The notes beneath the pieces were generated by a model, which ran no database searches, was not told the origin of the DNA, and saw only the letters and a list, made by a program, of their open reading frames with translations. DNA of 64,000 nucleotides from Thermohalobaculum sp963700775 (GTDB lineage: Bacteria > Pseudomonadota > Alphaproteobacteria > Rhodobacterales > Rhodobacteraceae): positions 303,596 through 367,595 of the forward strand of contig CAVOYU010000002.1 of NCBI GenBank assembly GCA_963700775.1. Direction: 5' to 3'. Of this stretch, positions 9,785 to 18,824 are shown piece after piece (position 1 is the first letter of the stretch; every line of letters starts with the position of its first letter). The translations under genes were made by a program, and so were the position numbers.

Positions 9785-10672
9785 ATGACCGTGAAATTCG
9801 ACGTGGGGTTTGTCGGCATCGGCAACATGGGCGCGCCGATGGTCGAGTGCCTGCTGAAGGCCGGCTGGCCGGTCCGGGTCCATGATCTGCGCGCCGAGGC
9901 GCTGGCCCCCTTCGCCGGTCGCGACGGCGTCACCGTGGCGGCAAACCCCGCCGGTGTGGCTCGTGGCGCCGGGCTGGTGATCACCATGCTGCCCGACGGC
10001 AAGGCGGTGCGCGCCGCGGTCACCGGGCAGGGCGGCCTCGCCGTCGCCATGGCCGAGGGGGCCGTGCTGGCGGACATGAGCACCTCCTATCCGCCCGAGA
10101 CCACCGGCATCGGCAAGGAACTGTCGGAGACCGGCATCCACATGGTCGACGCCCCGGTCTCCGGCGGGGTCTGGCGGGCGGAGCTCGGCAAGCTCACCAT
10201 CATGGCCGGCGGCGAGGCCGGAGTGATCGACCGGGTCGAGCCGGCGCTCTCGGCCATGGGCACGGTCTACCGCACTGGGCCTCTGGGCTCGGGCCACGCC
10301 ATGAAGGTGCTGAACAACTACCTCTCCGCCTCGGGCCTGGCGGCGGCCTGCGAGGCGGTGCTGGTCGGCAGGCGCTTCGGCCTCGACCCGGACGTGATGG
10401 CGGACGTGTTCAATGTCTCGACCGGCAAGAACAACGCCACCGAGGTAAAGCTGAAGCAGCAGGTGAACAACGGAAAGTATGCCGCTGGTTTCACGATGGG
10501 ATTGATGAAGAAGGATCTCTCGCTTGCCGCTGCGCTGGCCGAGGACATGGGGGTCGAGGCCCAGGGCCTGAAGGCCTGTGCCGCGCTCTTCGCCCGGGCG
10601 GTCGACGAGCTCGGCGGCGCGGCCGATCACACCGCGATCATGAAGCTGATCGAGGCTGCCGCCCGTGACTGA
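9785..10672 (+). CDS. NAD(P)-dependent 3-hydroxyisobutyrate-dehydrogenase-type oxidoreductase
   Basis: 295 residues of the beta-hydroxyacid dehydrogenase family. The dinucleotide-binding motif is GFVGIGNMGAPM (8-19). The substrate loop is DAPVSGGVW, and the catalytic lysine is Lys174 in GHAMKVLNN. The ATG at 9785 is chosen because the Rossmann strand starts four residues later. The stop overlaps the GTG start of the following SDR gene, so the two are translationally coupled and likely act on related hydroxy acids. Members oxidise 3-hydroxyisobutyrate, tartronate semialdehyde and relatives; which one is not clear here. A second family member is at 51669-52625. Confidence 0.88.
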   Translation: MTVKFDVGFVGIGNMGAPMVECLLKAGWPVRVHDLRAEALAPFAGRDGVTVAANPAGVARGAGLVITMLPDGKAVRAAVTGQGGLAVAMAEGAVLADMSTSYPPETTGIGKELSETGIHMVDAPVSGGVWRAELGKLTIMAGGEAGVIDRVEPALSAMGTVYRTGPLGSGHAMKVLNNYLSASGLAAACEAVLVGRRFGLDPDVMADVFNVSTGKNNATEVKLKQQVNNGKYAAGFTMGLMKKDLSLAAALAEDMGVEAQGLKACAALFARAVDELGGAADHTAIMKLIEAAARD

Positions 10673-11441
10673 CGGCGTCAAGCCGGTCGCCCTCGTCACT
10701 GGCGCTGCCCGGGGCATCGGTCTCGCCACGACCCGGAAGTTCCTCGCCGAGAGCTGGCGTGTGGCGCTGCTCGACATCGACGCGCAAACGCTGGCTGCCA
10801 CCCATGCGGCGCTCGCCCTGCCCGAGGACACCATCGCCATCGAGGCCGACGTGGCCGAGCCGGACCAGGTCTCGCGCGGCGTTGACGCCATCGTGGCCCG
10901 CTTCGGACGCATCGACGCCCTGGTCAACAACGCCGGCATCGCCGATTTCCGCCCGATCCTCGAGACCGATTTCGCCTCCTGGTCGCGCATCCTCGCGGTG
11001 AACCTGAACGGGCCGTTCCTCTGCACCCAGGCGGTGGCGCCGGTGATGCTGGCCGGCGGCGGCGGCGCGGTCGTCAACATCGCCTCGATCTCCGGCGTCC
11101 GGGCCAGCACGCTCCGCACCGCCTACGGCACCTCGAAGGCGGCGCTGATGCATCTGACCCGCCAGCAGGCGGCGGAGCTCGGCGAGAAAGGCATCCGGGT
11201 CAACGCGGTGGCGCCGGGGCCGGTCGACACGGCGATGGCGAAGCAGGTCCACACGCCCGCGATCCGCGCCGACTACCACCAGGCGATCCCGCTGAACCGC
11301 TATGGCACCGAGGCCGAGATCGCCGAGGCGATCTGGTTCCTGGCCAGCGACCGGGCGAGCTATGTGAACGGGCAGATCCTGGCGGTGGACGGGGGTTTCG
11401 AGTCGACGGGGATCGGGTTGGCGGCATTGCGGGGGATGTAG
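10665..11441 (+). CDS. Short-chain dehydrogenase/reductase (SDR)
   Basis: 258-residue classical SDR. The cofactor motif is TGAARGIG near the N terminus. It is followed by NNAG, the catalytic Ser in NIASISG, and a YxxxK pair in AYGTSKAALM. The start is GTG at 10665, overlapping the last eight bases of the preceding dehydrogenase gene. Asp at the end of the second strand (LLDID) suggests NAD preference (inference). The C terminus (VDGGFESTG) is typical. Substrate unknown. Confidence 0.88.
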   Translation: MTDGVKPVALVTGAARGIGLATTRKFLAESWRVALLDIDAQTLAATHAALALPEDTIAIEADVAEPDQVSRGVDAIVARFGRIDALVNNAGIADFRPILETDFASWSRILAVNLNGPFLCTQAVAPVMLAGGGGAVVNIASISGVRASTLRTAYGTSKAALMHLTRQQAAELGEKGIRVNAVAPGPVDTAMAKQVHTPAIRADYHQAIPLNRYGTEAEIAEAIWFLASDRASYVNGQILAVDGGFESTGIGLAALRGM

Positions 11442-11472
11442 GGTCGGTTCAATGAAATCACCCTTCACGCCG

Positions 11473-11787
11473 TCACGGGCCGAAATCGTCCCGGAAGCGG
11501 CCGATCTGGTGCATCCGCTCGTGCAGGACGGTAACGATGCCGATGTCGCCGTCCGAAAGCCATCGCCAGTACACGAAGTGCCGCTCGTAGCGGAAGAAAT
11601 ACCCGTCCACGCCGAACTCCGCCGGGACGGGTTTCGAGGCGACGCCCCGGGATTCGATCCTTCCGAACGCCGCGAACAGGCCCGCGATGTAGCGGTCGGC
11701 CTGTTCGGCGCCCCAGCGATCGCGGGTGTATCGGTAGATGTCGTCGAGGCGCAGTGCGGCCGCCTCCTGGATCCGGACGGCCGCCAT
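11473..11787 (-). CDS. RelE/ParE-family toxin
   Basis: A 104-residue protein with the RelE/ParE fold signature: an N-terminal helical pair (ALRLDDIYRYTRDRWG) followed by strands ending in FVYWRWLSDGDIGIVTVLHERMHQ. ParE relatives poison DNA gyrase, and RelE relatives cleave mRNA at the ribosome; the sequence alone favours ParE. It starts four bases after the antitoxin stop on the same strand, the usual antitoxin-first order. Confidence 0.88.
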   Translation of the reverse strand: MAAVRIQEAAALRLDDIYRYTRDRWGAEQADRYIAGLFAAFGRIESRGVASKPVPAEFGVDGYFFRYERHFVYWRWLSDGDIGIVTVLHERMHQIGRFRDDFGP

Positions 11788-11791
11788 CCCG

Positions 11792-12052
11792 TCAGCCCCT
11801 GTTGCGGGCGATCACGTCGGCCGCAGTGAGCGGCTTGTAGGACGATTCCGGCGCCGCGAACGCATGGCTCAACTCGGCCTTCAGCCGGTCGAATGCCTCG
11901 CGCTCAGCCCGCTCCTTGTCGCGGCGGATCAGGTCGCGGATATACTCGCTGACATTTTCGTAGGCGCCGTTCTCGCCCACATTCGCGGCCACGAAGTCGC
12001 TCAGCGGGCCGCTCAGGCGGACGGTCATGGTCGTGGTGCGCGGCGTCGGCAA
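11792..12052 (-). CDS. CopG/ParD-family antitoxin
   Basis: An 86-residue partner of the toxin encoded just downstream. The N-terminal ribbon-helix-helix (MTVRLSGPLSDFVAANVGENGAYENVSEYIRDLIRRDKE, split across about residues 9-47) would bind DNA as a dimer and repress the operon. The C-terminal helix would wrap the toxin. Two starts are possible. The TTG at 12052 has a gggagga RBS five bases upstream. The ATG at 12028 is the family-typical start but lies too far from that RBS. I prefer TTG. Confidence 0.85.
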   Translation of the reverse strand: MPTPRTTTMTVRLSGPLSDFVAANVGENGAYENVSEYIRDLIRRDKERAEREAFDRLKAELSHAFAAPESSYKPLTAADVIARNRG

Positions 12053-12070
12053 CGGTTCCTCCCGCGAGGT

Positions 12071-12101
12071 TTGTATTCAATATAATCAAGAATGAAGACA
12101 A
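12071..12101. promoter_or_regulatory. Candidate autoregulatory operator of the toxin-antitoxin operon
   Basis: Inverted repeat TTGTATTCA (12071-12079) and TGAAGACAA (12093-12101), matching at 8 of 9 positions. The arm centres are 22 bases apart, two helical turns. It lies in an AT-rich stretch (TATATT-like on the minus strand) just upstream of the antitoxin RBS. Ribbon-helix-helix antitoxins commonly bind such sites. The role is inferred. Confidence 0.5.
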
Positions 12102-12355
12102 GGCAAGGCTGTGGGCGCGGCGGATGGTGGGTTGAAAGCCCACCCTTGTAATAGCGAAACCGGCTATCAAGGACGCGTTCCGAGAGGAATGGCCTGCTGC
12201 GGGAGGCCTCCCGCAGCAGGCCGCTGGCGATCGGATCGGGCCCACCCTGAGCCATTTGTGGCTGTCGCGTAGCGGGATCGTCGTCAGCATCTTCATCGGA
12301 CCCGGATGGTTGCCGGAACAGCCTGGTTCGCTTCACAACGCGGGGATCGACGAAG
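12102..12355 (+). other. 5' non-coding end of the IS110-family element; candidate bridge-RNA region
   Basis: About 250 bases without a convincing gene, lying directly upstream of the IS110-family transposase. It contains a hairpin at 12126-12144 (6-bp stem GGTGGG/CCCACC, 7-base loop), a weak stem near 12151-12166 and a perfect 32-base palindrome at 12191-12222. IS110-group elements are known to encode a structured bridge RNA in this end that guides donor and target recognition. Length and position match, but I did not identify the two recognition loops or the element's left tip. Confidence 0.4.
12191..12222. repeat. Perfect 32-base palindrome
   Basis: GGCCTGCTGCGGGAGG followed immediately by its exact reverse complement, with no loop bases between the arms. 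As RNA it would form a stem of about 14 bp with a 4-base loop. There is no T run after it, so it is not a standard terminator. It lies within the non-coding end of the IS110-family element. Confidence 0.85.
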
Positions 12356-13309
12356 ATGACACAGACTATCACATTGGTGGCCGGCATCGATACGGCCAAG
12401 GACAAGCTCGACGTGGCCGTGCACGGTCAGGCCGCGCATTGGCGGGTCGAGAACACATTGCGGGGCTGGCGGCGCCTGCACCGGGCGCTGGCCGAGGTCG
12501 GCGTCACGCGCGTCGGCATCGAGGCCAGCGGCGGCTACGAGCAGGGCGTGGTCCGGCATTTGCGGGCCGCGGGATGCCCCGTCCTGGTGCTGCAGCCGGC
12601 CCAGGTGCGGGCCTATGCGCGGGTCCATCTGCGCCGGGCCAAGAACGATACGCTCGATGCGGCGCTGATCGCCGCCGTCGCGGCGCTGGACGACCAGCCG
12701 TGCCGGGAGCCCGACGCGCGCCTGGCCGAACTGGCCCGGCAGTTGACCTTCGTCGAGCAGATCGAGGAGGACATCGCCCGCTTCAAGACCCGGCTCGAGC
12801 AGCTCGACGATCCGCGCCACCGGAGTCTCGTGCGCGCCGACATCGCGCGGCTGAAGGTGCGGCGCGCGACCGAGATGCGGCGCATCACCGGAGAGCTGCG
12901 CACCCATGCCGACCTGGCCCGGCGCCTCGATCTCGTCCAAAGCGTCCCCGGCATCGGCGAGCGCACCGCGCTCGCCCTCGTCATCCGCCTGCCCGAGCTC
13001 GGCCGCGTCAGCCGCGAGGAAGCCGCCGCCCTCGCCGGCCTGGCACCCTTCGACGACGACAGCGGCCCGCGCAAGGGCCAGCGCCACATTGCAGGCGGGC
13101 GCGGCCGGCTGCGCCGCTCGCTGTTCGCCGCCGCGCTGCCAGCGGCCTTCCGCTGGAACACGGCCCTCGTCGCGCTCTACAAGCGCCTCGTTGCCCGTGG
13201 CAAGGCCCACAAGGCCGCCCTCATCGCCTGCGCGCGAAAGCTCCTGATCTACGCCAACACCGTCGTCCAGCGCGGAACCCCGTGGACCGAAAGAGCCGTC
13301 GGCCGTTAA
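12356..13309 (+). mobile_element. IS110-family transposase (DEDD recombinase)
   Basis: A 317-residue transposase. The N-terminal RuvC-like domain has the DEDD set: Asp12 in AGIDTAK, Glu56 in GIEASGGYE, and Asp98 and Asp101 in KNDTLDA. The C-terminal Tnp domain has a helix-hairpin-helix (VPGIGERTALAL) and the conserved ALAGLAPF...DSGPRKGQR...GRLRRSLF block with the nucleophilic-type serine. The gene is intact. A long non-coding 5' end and an almost absent 3' end (the next gene's stop is seven bases away) match the IS110 group rather than IS1111. No terminal inverted repeats were found, as expected for IS110. It separates the toxin-antitoxin pair from a catabolic operon. Confidence 0.92.
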
Positions 13310-13315
13310 TGGTTG

Positions 13316-14299
13316 CTACGCCAACCTCGGATCCTTCGACTTCACCCGCACCGCCCGCCCCTCCAGGATCTCGAAGCAGCGCTCCAGCGTCTCGTCCTCC
13401 AGCCGGCGCATCGCTTCGGCGGTGTAGAAGGTCAAGTGCGGGCTCAGGATCACGTTCTCCATCGCGTAGAGCCGGCTCAGCGGATGGCCCTCCAGCGCCA
13501 GCGGCTCGTGGGCGAAGACGTCGAGGCCAGCCCCGGCGATGCGGCCGGTCTCCAGCGCCGCGACCAGCGCCGGCTCGTCGATCAGCGCGCCGCGGGAGAC
13601 GTTGATCAGGAAGGCGGAGGGCTTCATCGCGACGAACTCGGCCGGGCCGATCAGGCTGCGGGTCTCGGGCGTCAGCACCATGTGGAGCGAGACGAAGTCG
13701 CACTCGGCCAGCATGGCGCGGAGGTCGTCGCGCTTCTCGACGCCTGCGGCGCGCATGTCGGCCCCGGAGACGTAGGGATCGTAGCCCAGCACCCGCGCCC
13801 GGAAGCCGGCGCCGGCCATCCGCGCCATGCTGCGGCCGATCTTGCCGACCCCGACGAGCCCCACTGTCTTGCCGGCGATGTCGGCGCCGAGCCAGCGCGC
13901 CTCGGGCCAGGCCCAGCCTTTGCGGTGCATCTGGCGGTCGAGGGGGATGAGCTTCTTCGCCAGCGCGATCATCAGCGCGAAGGCGCCCTCGGCGACGGTC
14001 TCCTCGGCATATTCGGGGACGTTGACGACGTGGATGCCGCGGGCCTTGGCCGCGGGGATGTCGATGGCGTCGATGCCGACGCCGTATTTGACGATGCCCT
14101 TCAGCCGGGGCGCGCCGGCGATCACCCGGGCGGTGACGGGCGTGTAGCACATGAGCAGCAGGTCGGCGTCGCCGAGCGCGGCGATCAGCGCGTCCTCGTC
14201 GATGCCGTCCGGCAACAGGATCAGGTCATGGCCGGCGGCGCGCAGCGTGGCGTCGACATGCGGCGTCTCCAGCTCGCGGTCGGTGCGGACGATCTTCAT
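13316..14299 (-). CDS. D-2-hydroxyacid dehydrogenase (phosphoglycerate-dehydrogenase-like)
   Basis: 327 residues of the D-isomer-specific 2-hydroxyacid dehydrogenase family. The NAD-binding motif is GLVGVGKIGRSMARM. Catalytic Arg lies in NVSRGALID, Glu in the GLDVFAHEPL block, and the His is in SPHLTFYT, a HLTF form instead of the more usual HxAxxT. Probably reduces a 2-oxo acid with NAD(P)H. It is the last gene of a minus-strand run (prpD-like, MOSC, M20 hydrolase, this gene) with gaps of 12-60 bases, so one operon is likely. The IS110-family element ends within about seven bases of its stop, but the C terminus looks complete. Confidence 0.88.
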   Translation of the reverse strand: MKIVRTDRELETPHVDATLRAAGHDLILLPDGIDEDALIAALGDADLLLMCYTPVTARVIAGAPRLKGIVKYGVGIDAIDIPAAKARGIHVVNVPEYAEETVAEGAFALMIALAKKLIPLDRQMHRKGWAWPEARWLGADIAGKTVGLVGVGKIGRSMARMAGAGFRARVLGYDPYVSGADMRAAGVEKRDDLRAMLAECDFVSLHMVLTPETRSLIGPAEFVAMKPSAFLINVSRGALIDEPALVAALETGRIAGAGLDVFAHEPLALEGHPLSRLYAMENVILSPHLTFYTAEAMRRLEDETLERCFEILEGRAVRVKSKDPRLA

Positions 14300-14311
14300 T
14301 CGGGGCGCACC

Positions 14312-15547
14312 CTACAGCGCCAGCCCGACCAGCACGTCGGCGATCACCTGGGCCGCCGCCGCGCAATGGTCCTTCTCGGCGCTCTCGGCCTCGTTGTGGC
14401 TGATCCCGTCCTTGCAGGGGATGAAGATCATCCCCGCCGGGCAGAGCCGGGCGATGTGGCGCGCGTCGTGGCTGGCGCAGCAGAAGATCCGCTGGTTCGG
14501 GTAGCCCCGCGCCCCGGCCGCCGCCTCGATCCGGGCGCGCATCTCCTCCGGGAACTCCATCGGCGCGGAGGTGATGAACTCGCTGACCGAGACCTCGCAG
14601 GGCCCCTTCAGCCCTTCGCAGATGCCGGCCACCCGGTCGCCTTCGGTCTTCAGCACCTCGGCCGAGGGGTGGCGCATGTCGATGGTGAAGGTCACCTTAC
14701 CCGGCACCACCGAGATGCCGCCGGGCAGCACCTCGAACCGGCCGATGGTGAAGCGCATGGTGTCGCTGTCGTCAATGAACGAGTGCCGCAGCGCCACCGC
14801 CATCTCGGTCGCCGCCACGAAGGCGTCCCTGCGGCGCGCGCGGGGGGTGGTGCCGGAATGGGCGTCCTGGCCGGTGACCTCGACCCGGAAGCGGCGGTAG
14901 CCCTGCATCCCCGTGACCGTGCCGATCACGTTGCCGCTGCTCTCCAGCACCACGCCCTGCTCGATATGCGCCTCGATGAAGGCGGCGAAGGGGGTGCCGA
15001 GCTCGCGGCGCCCCGCGCCGGGGATGGCGGCCTTCAGGGCGTCGACGCAGGCGCCCATGGTGATGCCGTCCGGGTCGGTGGCGGCCCGCATCTTCTCCAG
15101 CGGCTGCACCCCGGCATAGGCGGCCGAGCCCATGCAGGCGGGGGTGAAGCGCGGCCCTTCCTCGTTGTTCCAGATCGCGACCTCGATCGGATGGCGGGTC
15201 CGGATGCCGGCGTCGTCGATGGTCTCCAGCGCCTCCAGCGCCGCCAGTACGCCCAGCGGCCCGTCGAAGCGCCCGGCCATCGGCTGGCTGTCGGTGTGGG
15301 AGCCCGAGACCACCGGCGGCAGAGCCGGGTCGGTGCCTTCGCGGCGGAGGAACATGTTGCCGATGTCGTCGATGAGCACCGTCCAGCCCCGCGCCCTGGC
15401 CCAGGCCGCGAGGCGGCGATGCGCCTCGATGTCGGGCTCGGAGAGCGCCAGCCGGTGCACCCCGCCGCCGGGCGTCGCGCCGATGGTGTCGAACTCGGTC
15501 TGGCGCGCCCACAGGCGGGCGGCGTCGATCCGGGGCAGGTTGCTCAT
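14312..15547 (-). CDS. M20-family Zn-dependent amidohydrolase (allantoate/N-carbamoyl-amino-acid type)
   Basis: 411-residue M20/M28-fold hydrolase of the allantoate amidohydrolase and L-carbamoylase group. Metal-binding motifs are GSHTDSQ, NNEEGPRF and a late HNEAE. The lid-domain motif is EAHIEQG, and SHDARH precedes the last His. Such enzymes cleave N-carbamoyl or ureido amides to release ammonia and CO2. It is 12 bases upstream of the hydroxyacid dehydrogenase gene and 13 bases downstream of the MOSC gene, so probably co-transcribed. The exact substrate is open. Hydantoinase and allantoinase genes are not nearby. Confidence 0.88.
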   Translation of the reverse strand: MSNLPRIDAARLWARQTEFDTIGATPGGGVHRLALSEPDIEAHRRLAAWARARGWTVLIDDIGNMFLRREGTDPALPPVVSGSHTDSQPMAGRFDGPLGVLAALEALETIDDAGIRTRHPIEVAIWNNEEGPRFTPACMGSAAYAGVQPLEKMRAATDPDGITMGACVDALKAAIPGAGRRELGTPFAAFIEAHIEQGVVLESSGNVIGTVTGMQGYRRFRVEVTGQDAHSGTTPRARRRDAFVAATEMAVALRHSFIDDSDTMRFTIGRFEVLPGGISVVPGKVTFTIDMRHPSAEVLKTEGDRVAGICEGLKGPCEVSVSEFITSAPMEFPEEMRARIEAAAGARGYPNQRIFCCASHDARHIARLCPAGMIFIPCKDGISHNEAESAEKDHCAAAAQVIADVLVGLAL

Positions 15548-15560
15548 GGGTGGACGTCCT

Positions 15561-16040
15561 TCAGAGCGAGGTGACGCGGTCGCCCGGGCGGATCGCGCCG
15601 CCCTCGACGATAATGCAGTTGAGGCCGGATCGGTGGATCAGCGGATCGTGCACCGGCTTGCCGGTGACCAACTCCAGATACTTGCAGGGGAAGTTGAGCC
15701 GCGTCCCCTCCAGCACCACGGAGCCGACGCGGAAGCGGCGCGCCACCAGGTGGTTCAGCGGTACGCCCCGGACGGTAAGGTTGCGGCGGTGCTCGACCGG
15801 GGTCAGCGTGATGCCCTCGTCGCGGGCCAGCGCCTCCAGCGTTTCGGTCTCGATCAAGGTCACCTGGCGGCCGGGCTCCGGCTTCATCGAGTAGGTGCCG
15901 GTGCCGAGCAGGTAGCGGTCGCCCTCGATGCCCTGGCCGGCGATCAGCCGGGCCCCGGCGAGCGCCTGCATCGGTTCGCGGGCCTTGGCGGTGATGTGGA
16001 TATGCTCGAGCACGCCCTCGAAGGTCATCGCATCCCCCAT
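15561..16040 (-). CDS. MOSC-domain protein
   Basis: 159 residues, essentially a single MOSC domain. Visible features are GIEGDRYLLG near the start, the VTLIE stretch, and the conserved cysteine in LNFPCKYLEL, which in relatives handles sulfur bound to molybdenum cofactor or metal-sulfur centres. Two in-frame starts are possible (16040 or 16028). A ggggg run just before the second makes it slightly more attractive. It lies inside a minus-strand catabolic operon with no molybdoenzyme close by, so its partner is unknown. Confidence 0.85.
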   Translation of the reverse strand: MGDAMTFEGVLEHIHITAKAREPMQALAGARLIAGQGIEGDRYLLGTGTYSMKPEPGRQVTLIETETLEALARDEGITLTPVEHRRNLTVRGVPLNHLVARRFRVGSVVLEGTRLNFPCKYLELVTGKPVHDPLIHRSGLNCIIVEGGAIRPGDRVTSL

Positions 16041-16099
16041 GTCACTGGGACGCTGCGGTCCCCTGCCGGGTCAAGCCGTAAGCGCCCGGCCACGGCCGG

Positions 16100-17468
16100 T
16101 CAACGGAGAGCGACGATCAGGCCGGAGATATCCGTAGCGCGATCCAGCGCCGCCACGGCGGCGACGGCGCGCACGGCCTGCGCGGCGCCGATCACCGGAG
16201 TGGCGAGGCTCGCGAACTTGGCCGCGAGGCGGTCCCACTGAGCGGGCAGGTCGGTGGCGGGCTGGCCGACATCGGTGTCCTCGGCCAGATGTCGGCCATC
16301 CATGAGCCGGATCTCGACGCGCGTGGTCAGCCGGTCGCGGTCGGGGTCGGTCTCGACCGCCACCCGCCGCCGCGCAGTGACATAGCGCGGGTCGGTTGCA
16401 GTCGCGTCCGAGAAAGTCTCCAGCGCCGCGGTGTCGCGCCCGTCGAGCGCCGCGACGGCAAGCTGGCGGAGCGAGAACTTCATCTCGAGCCCGGTGCGGG
16501 GCTCGGCGATGTTGCAGACCTTGAGGTGGCGGGGATGGACGTGCAGCGTCATCGCCTCCATGTCGGAAAGCCCGATCCCGTGGCGGGCGCGGAGGGCGCG
16601 GACGGCCTCGATGGTGCCGTGGGTCGAGTAGCAGGCGGCGTGGTACTTGAAGAGCGTCCGCTCGATCCAGAACGGCGCCGAAGGATCGGGACGGAAGGGC
16701 AGGGGCGCGCTGTCCGGGCACTGGGTGGCGAGGAAGCCCTGTGGCCCCTCGATGGCTTCGTCGCTGGCGGTGAAGCCGCGCGCCGCCAGCCGTGCTGCCA
16801 GCAATCCGGCAGCCGCGGCGGTGCCGGCGTGGAAGGGCTTCGCCATGGTCCCGAAGTTGCACTTGAGCCCAGCCGCCTGCGTCGCCGCGAGCCCGAGTGC
16901 CCGCCCGGCAGCCTCGGCATCCAGCCGCAACAGCCGCGCCGCGCCCGCCGCCGCGCCGAAGGCGCCGATGGTGCCGGTGGCGTGGAAGCCGAGATTGTAG
17001 TGCCCGCCCCCGGTCATCTCGCCGATGGCGCTCTCGACCTCGACGCCGGCGACCAGCGCGTCGAGCAGCGCCGCGCCGCTGGCGCCGCCGGTTTCGGCCA
17101 GCGCCAGCAGGGTCGGGCGCGACCGGGGCGGTCGGGTGGCCGTACATCTCGCGCGAGACGTCGTCATAGTCGAGCGCGTGGCCGGCGGCGCCGTTGATCA
17201 GCGCGGCGTGGTGGGCGTCGGTGGTCGCGGTGGCGCCGAGGAGGGTGCACGGGCCGCCCGCGGCCAGCTCGTCGCGCAGGATCGCGCTGAGGGGCTCGCG
17301 CGAGCCCGCCAGCGTCACGCCGAACCAGTCGAGCAACGCGTGCTTCGCCCATTCACGGGCCCTTGGCGCGGGCGCGGGAGACTCCGCCACCCATGCGGCG
17401 ATTGCGCGGGTGGCACCGCTACGGTCCGGAACGCTGCGGGGCGCGGTGTCCGCCTCTGCCATCACCAT
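16100..17468 (-). CDS. MmgE/PrpD-family protein (single-base frameshift)
   Basis: About 455 residues after correcting one frameshift. The N-terminal part (AIAAWV, LLDWFGVTLAGSREPL, GHALDYDDVSREMYGHPTAPVAP, split) is in one frame. The rest (TLLALAETGGASGAALL onwards, GHYNLGFHATGTIGAFGAAAG, QAAGLKCNFGTMAKPFHAG) continues in another. Removing one base of the ggg at 17114-17116 on the plus strand joins HPTAPVAP to TLLALAE seamlessly. The family includes 2-methylcitrate dehydratase and aconitate-decarboxylase relatives. No other methylcitrate-cycle gene is adjacent, so the role is probably another dicarboxylate or lactone dehydration. First gene of the minus-strand operon that includes MOSC and M20 genes. 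Confidence 0.82.
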
Positions 17469-17588
17469 TGTGATTCCCTCCCGCGCCGGCTGCTTTCCCG
17501 CCCGGGGAGGTCCGGCTTCCCGTATAGCCTAGCACAGCCGATCCGCTGCCGCGAACACCCGCCGCAACTGCCAGGGCCGCCCGAGCCG

Positions 17589-18824
17589 ATGACACCCGAC
17601 GCCAGTTCGAGCCCCCCCGGATCCCGGCCCGTCGCCGTTCTGATCGCCGCATCGGTGACCCAGTGCGCCGCCGCCATCGGGTTCTGGAGCTTCAGCCTGC
17701 TTGCGCCCGAGCTCGCTGCCACCACCGGTCTCGACGAGCGCGACTTCGGGCTGGCGGTGACCTTCATCTTCCTCGGCGCCTTCTGCTCCAGCCCCTTCAC
17801 CGGCAGCCTCGTCGGGCGCCTCGGCGGCATGGGAACGGTGGCACTGGTGCTCGCGGCAATGGGGCTGGCGGTGCTGGTGACGCTGATCGGCACCTGGACC
17901 GCGACGATGGCCTCCGCCTTCCTGTTCGGACTGGCCTACGGGCCGCAGGGGGCGGTCGGCATGACCATGGTCACCCGCAGCGCCGAGCGGCGGATGCGCG
18001 GGTTGTTCCTGTCGATCCGGCATTCCTCGGTCCCTGCCGCGGCGGCACTGATCGGCCGGGTGCTGCCGCCGCTGATGGTGGCGGCAGGCTGGCAGGCGGG
18101 TGTTTTGTCGGTCTCTGCGGCCCTGTTCCTGGGGGTGGGGTTCACGCTCGCGGCACGCGGTCTGTTCCGGCTTGGCGGTGAGGGCAGGGCGCAGGTGGCG
18201 GCGGGAAGCGCTCCGGGGCTTGCGGCACTTGTCGCGCGCTTTCGCGTGCCCCCGGAAATGCGCTTCCTTTGGAGTGCGGGACTGGTCTTCGCGGTGACCC
18301 AGACGGCGGTCACCTTCTTTTCCTATCTCTACCTCCTGGAGGTGGCGGGGCTCGATCCGGTGGCGGCGGGCATCTTCGCCTCGAACCTGCACATCACCGC
18401 GCTGCTGGGCCGCCCGGTGCTGGGCTGGATCTGCGACCGGACCGGCAGCGCGATCGCGGTGCTGGGCGCAATCGCGGTCGTGACCGTGGGCGCGGTGGCG
18501 GCGCTGCTGCAGGTCGGGCCGGAAACGCCGGGCTGGATGCTGGTGCCGCTCGCCATCGCCTGCGGGCTCTCGGGCCAGTGCTGGAACCCGGTCTTCGTCA
18601 CCGCCATGAGCTTCTCGGTCGAGGAGAACCGGCTCGCCGAGATGAACGGACGCGCCTTCGCCTTTCTCTCGCTCGGCTGGATGGGTGCGGCGCCGGCGTT
18701 CTGGGCGCTGATCGAGCTCACCGGCGGCTATGCGGTGCCGTTCGCGATCATCGCCGTGGCCAATATCGCGATCTCGGCGGTGATGTTCCGTGCCGCCCGA
18801 CGGGTCCGGGCGGATGCCCGGTAG
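17589..18824 (+). CDS. MFS transporter
   Basis: 411 residues with twelve hydrophobic segments and typical MFS features: an A-motif-like GSLVGRLGG in loop 2-3 and GRPVLGWICDRTG in loop 8-9. The ATG at 17589 is chosen by the start of the first membrane segment about 13 residues later. It is divergent from the prpD-like operon across a 120-base gap, so it may import or export a substrate of that pathway. Resembles monocarboxylate/CynX-type carriers; the substrate is unknown. Confidence 0.85.
   Translation: MTPDASSSPPGSRPVAVLIAASVTQCAAAIGFWSFSLLAPELAATTGLDERDFGLAVTFIFLGAFCSSPFTGSLVGRLGGMGTVALVLAAMGLAVLVTLIGTWTATMASAFLFGLAYGPQGAVGMTMVTRSAERRMRGLFLSIRHSSVPAAAALIGRVLPPLMVAAGWQAGVLSVSAALFLGVGFTLAARGLFRLGGEGRAQVAAGSAPGLAALVARFRVPPEMRFLWSAGLVFAVTQTAVTFFSYLYLLEVAGLDPVAAGIFASNLHITALLGRPVLGWICDRTGSAIAVLGAIAVVTVGAVAALLQVGPETPGWMLVPLAIACGLSGQCWNPVFVTAMSFSVEENRLAEMNGRAFAFLSLGWMGAAPAFWALIELTGGYAVPFAIIAVANIAISAVMFRAARRVRADAR

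Noticed and set aside
13313..15574. 753-codon open frame on the plus strand opposite the dehydrogenase and M20 genes
   Set aside because: Shadow of two conserved minus-strand genes; composition-driven.
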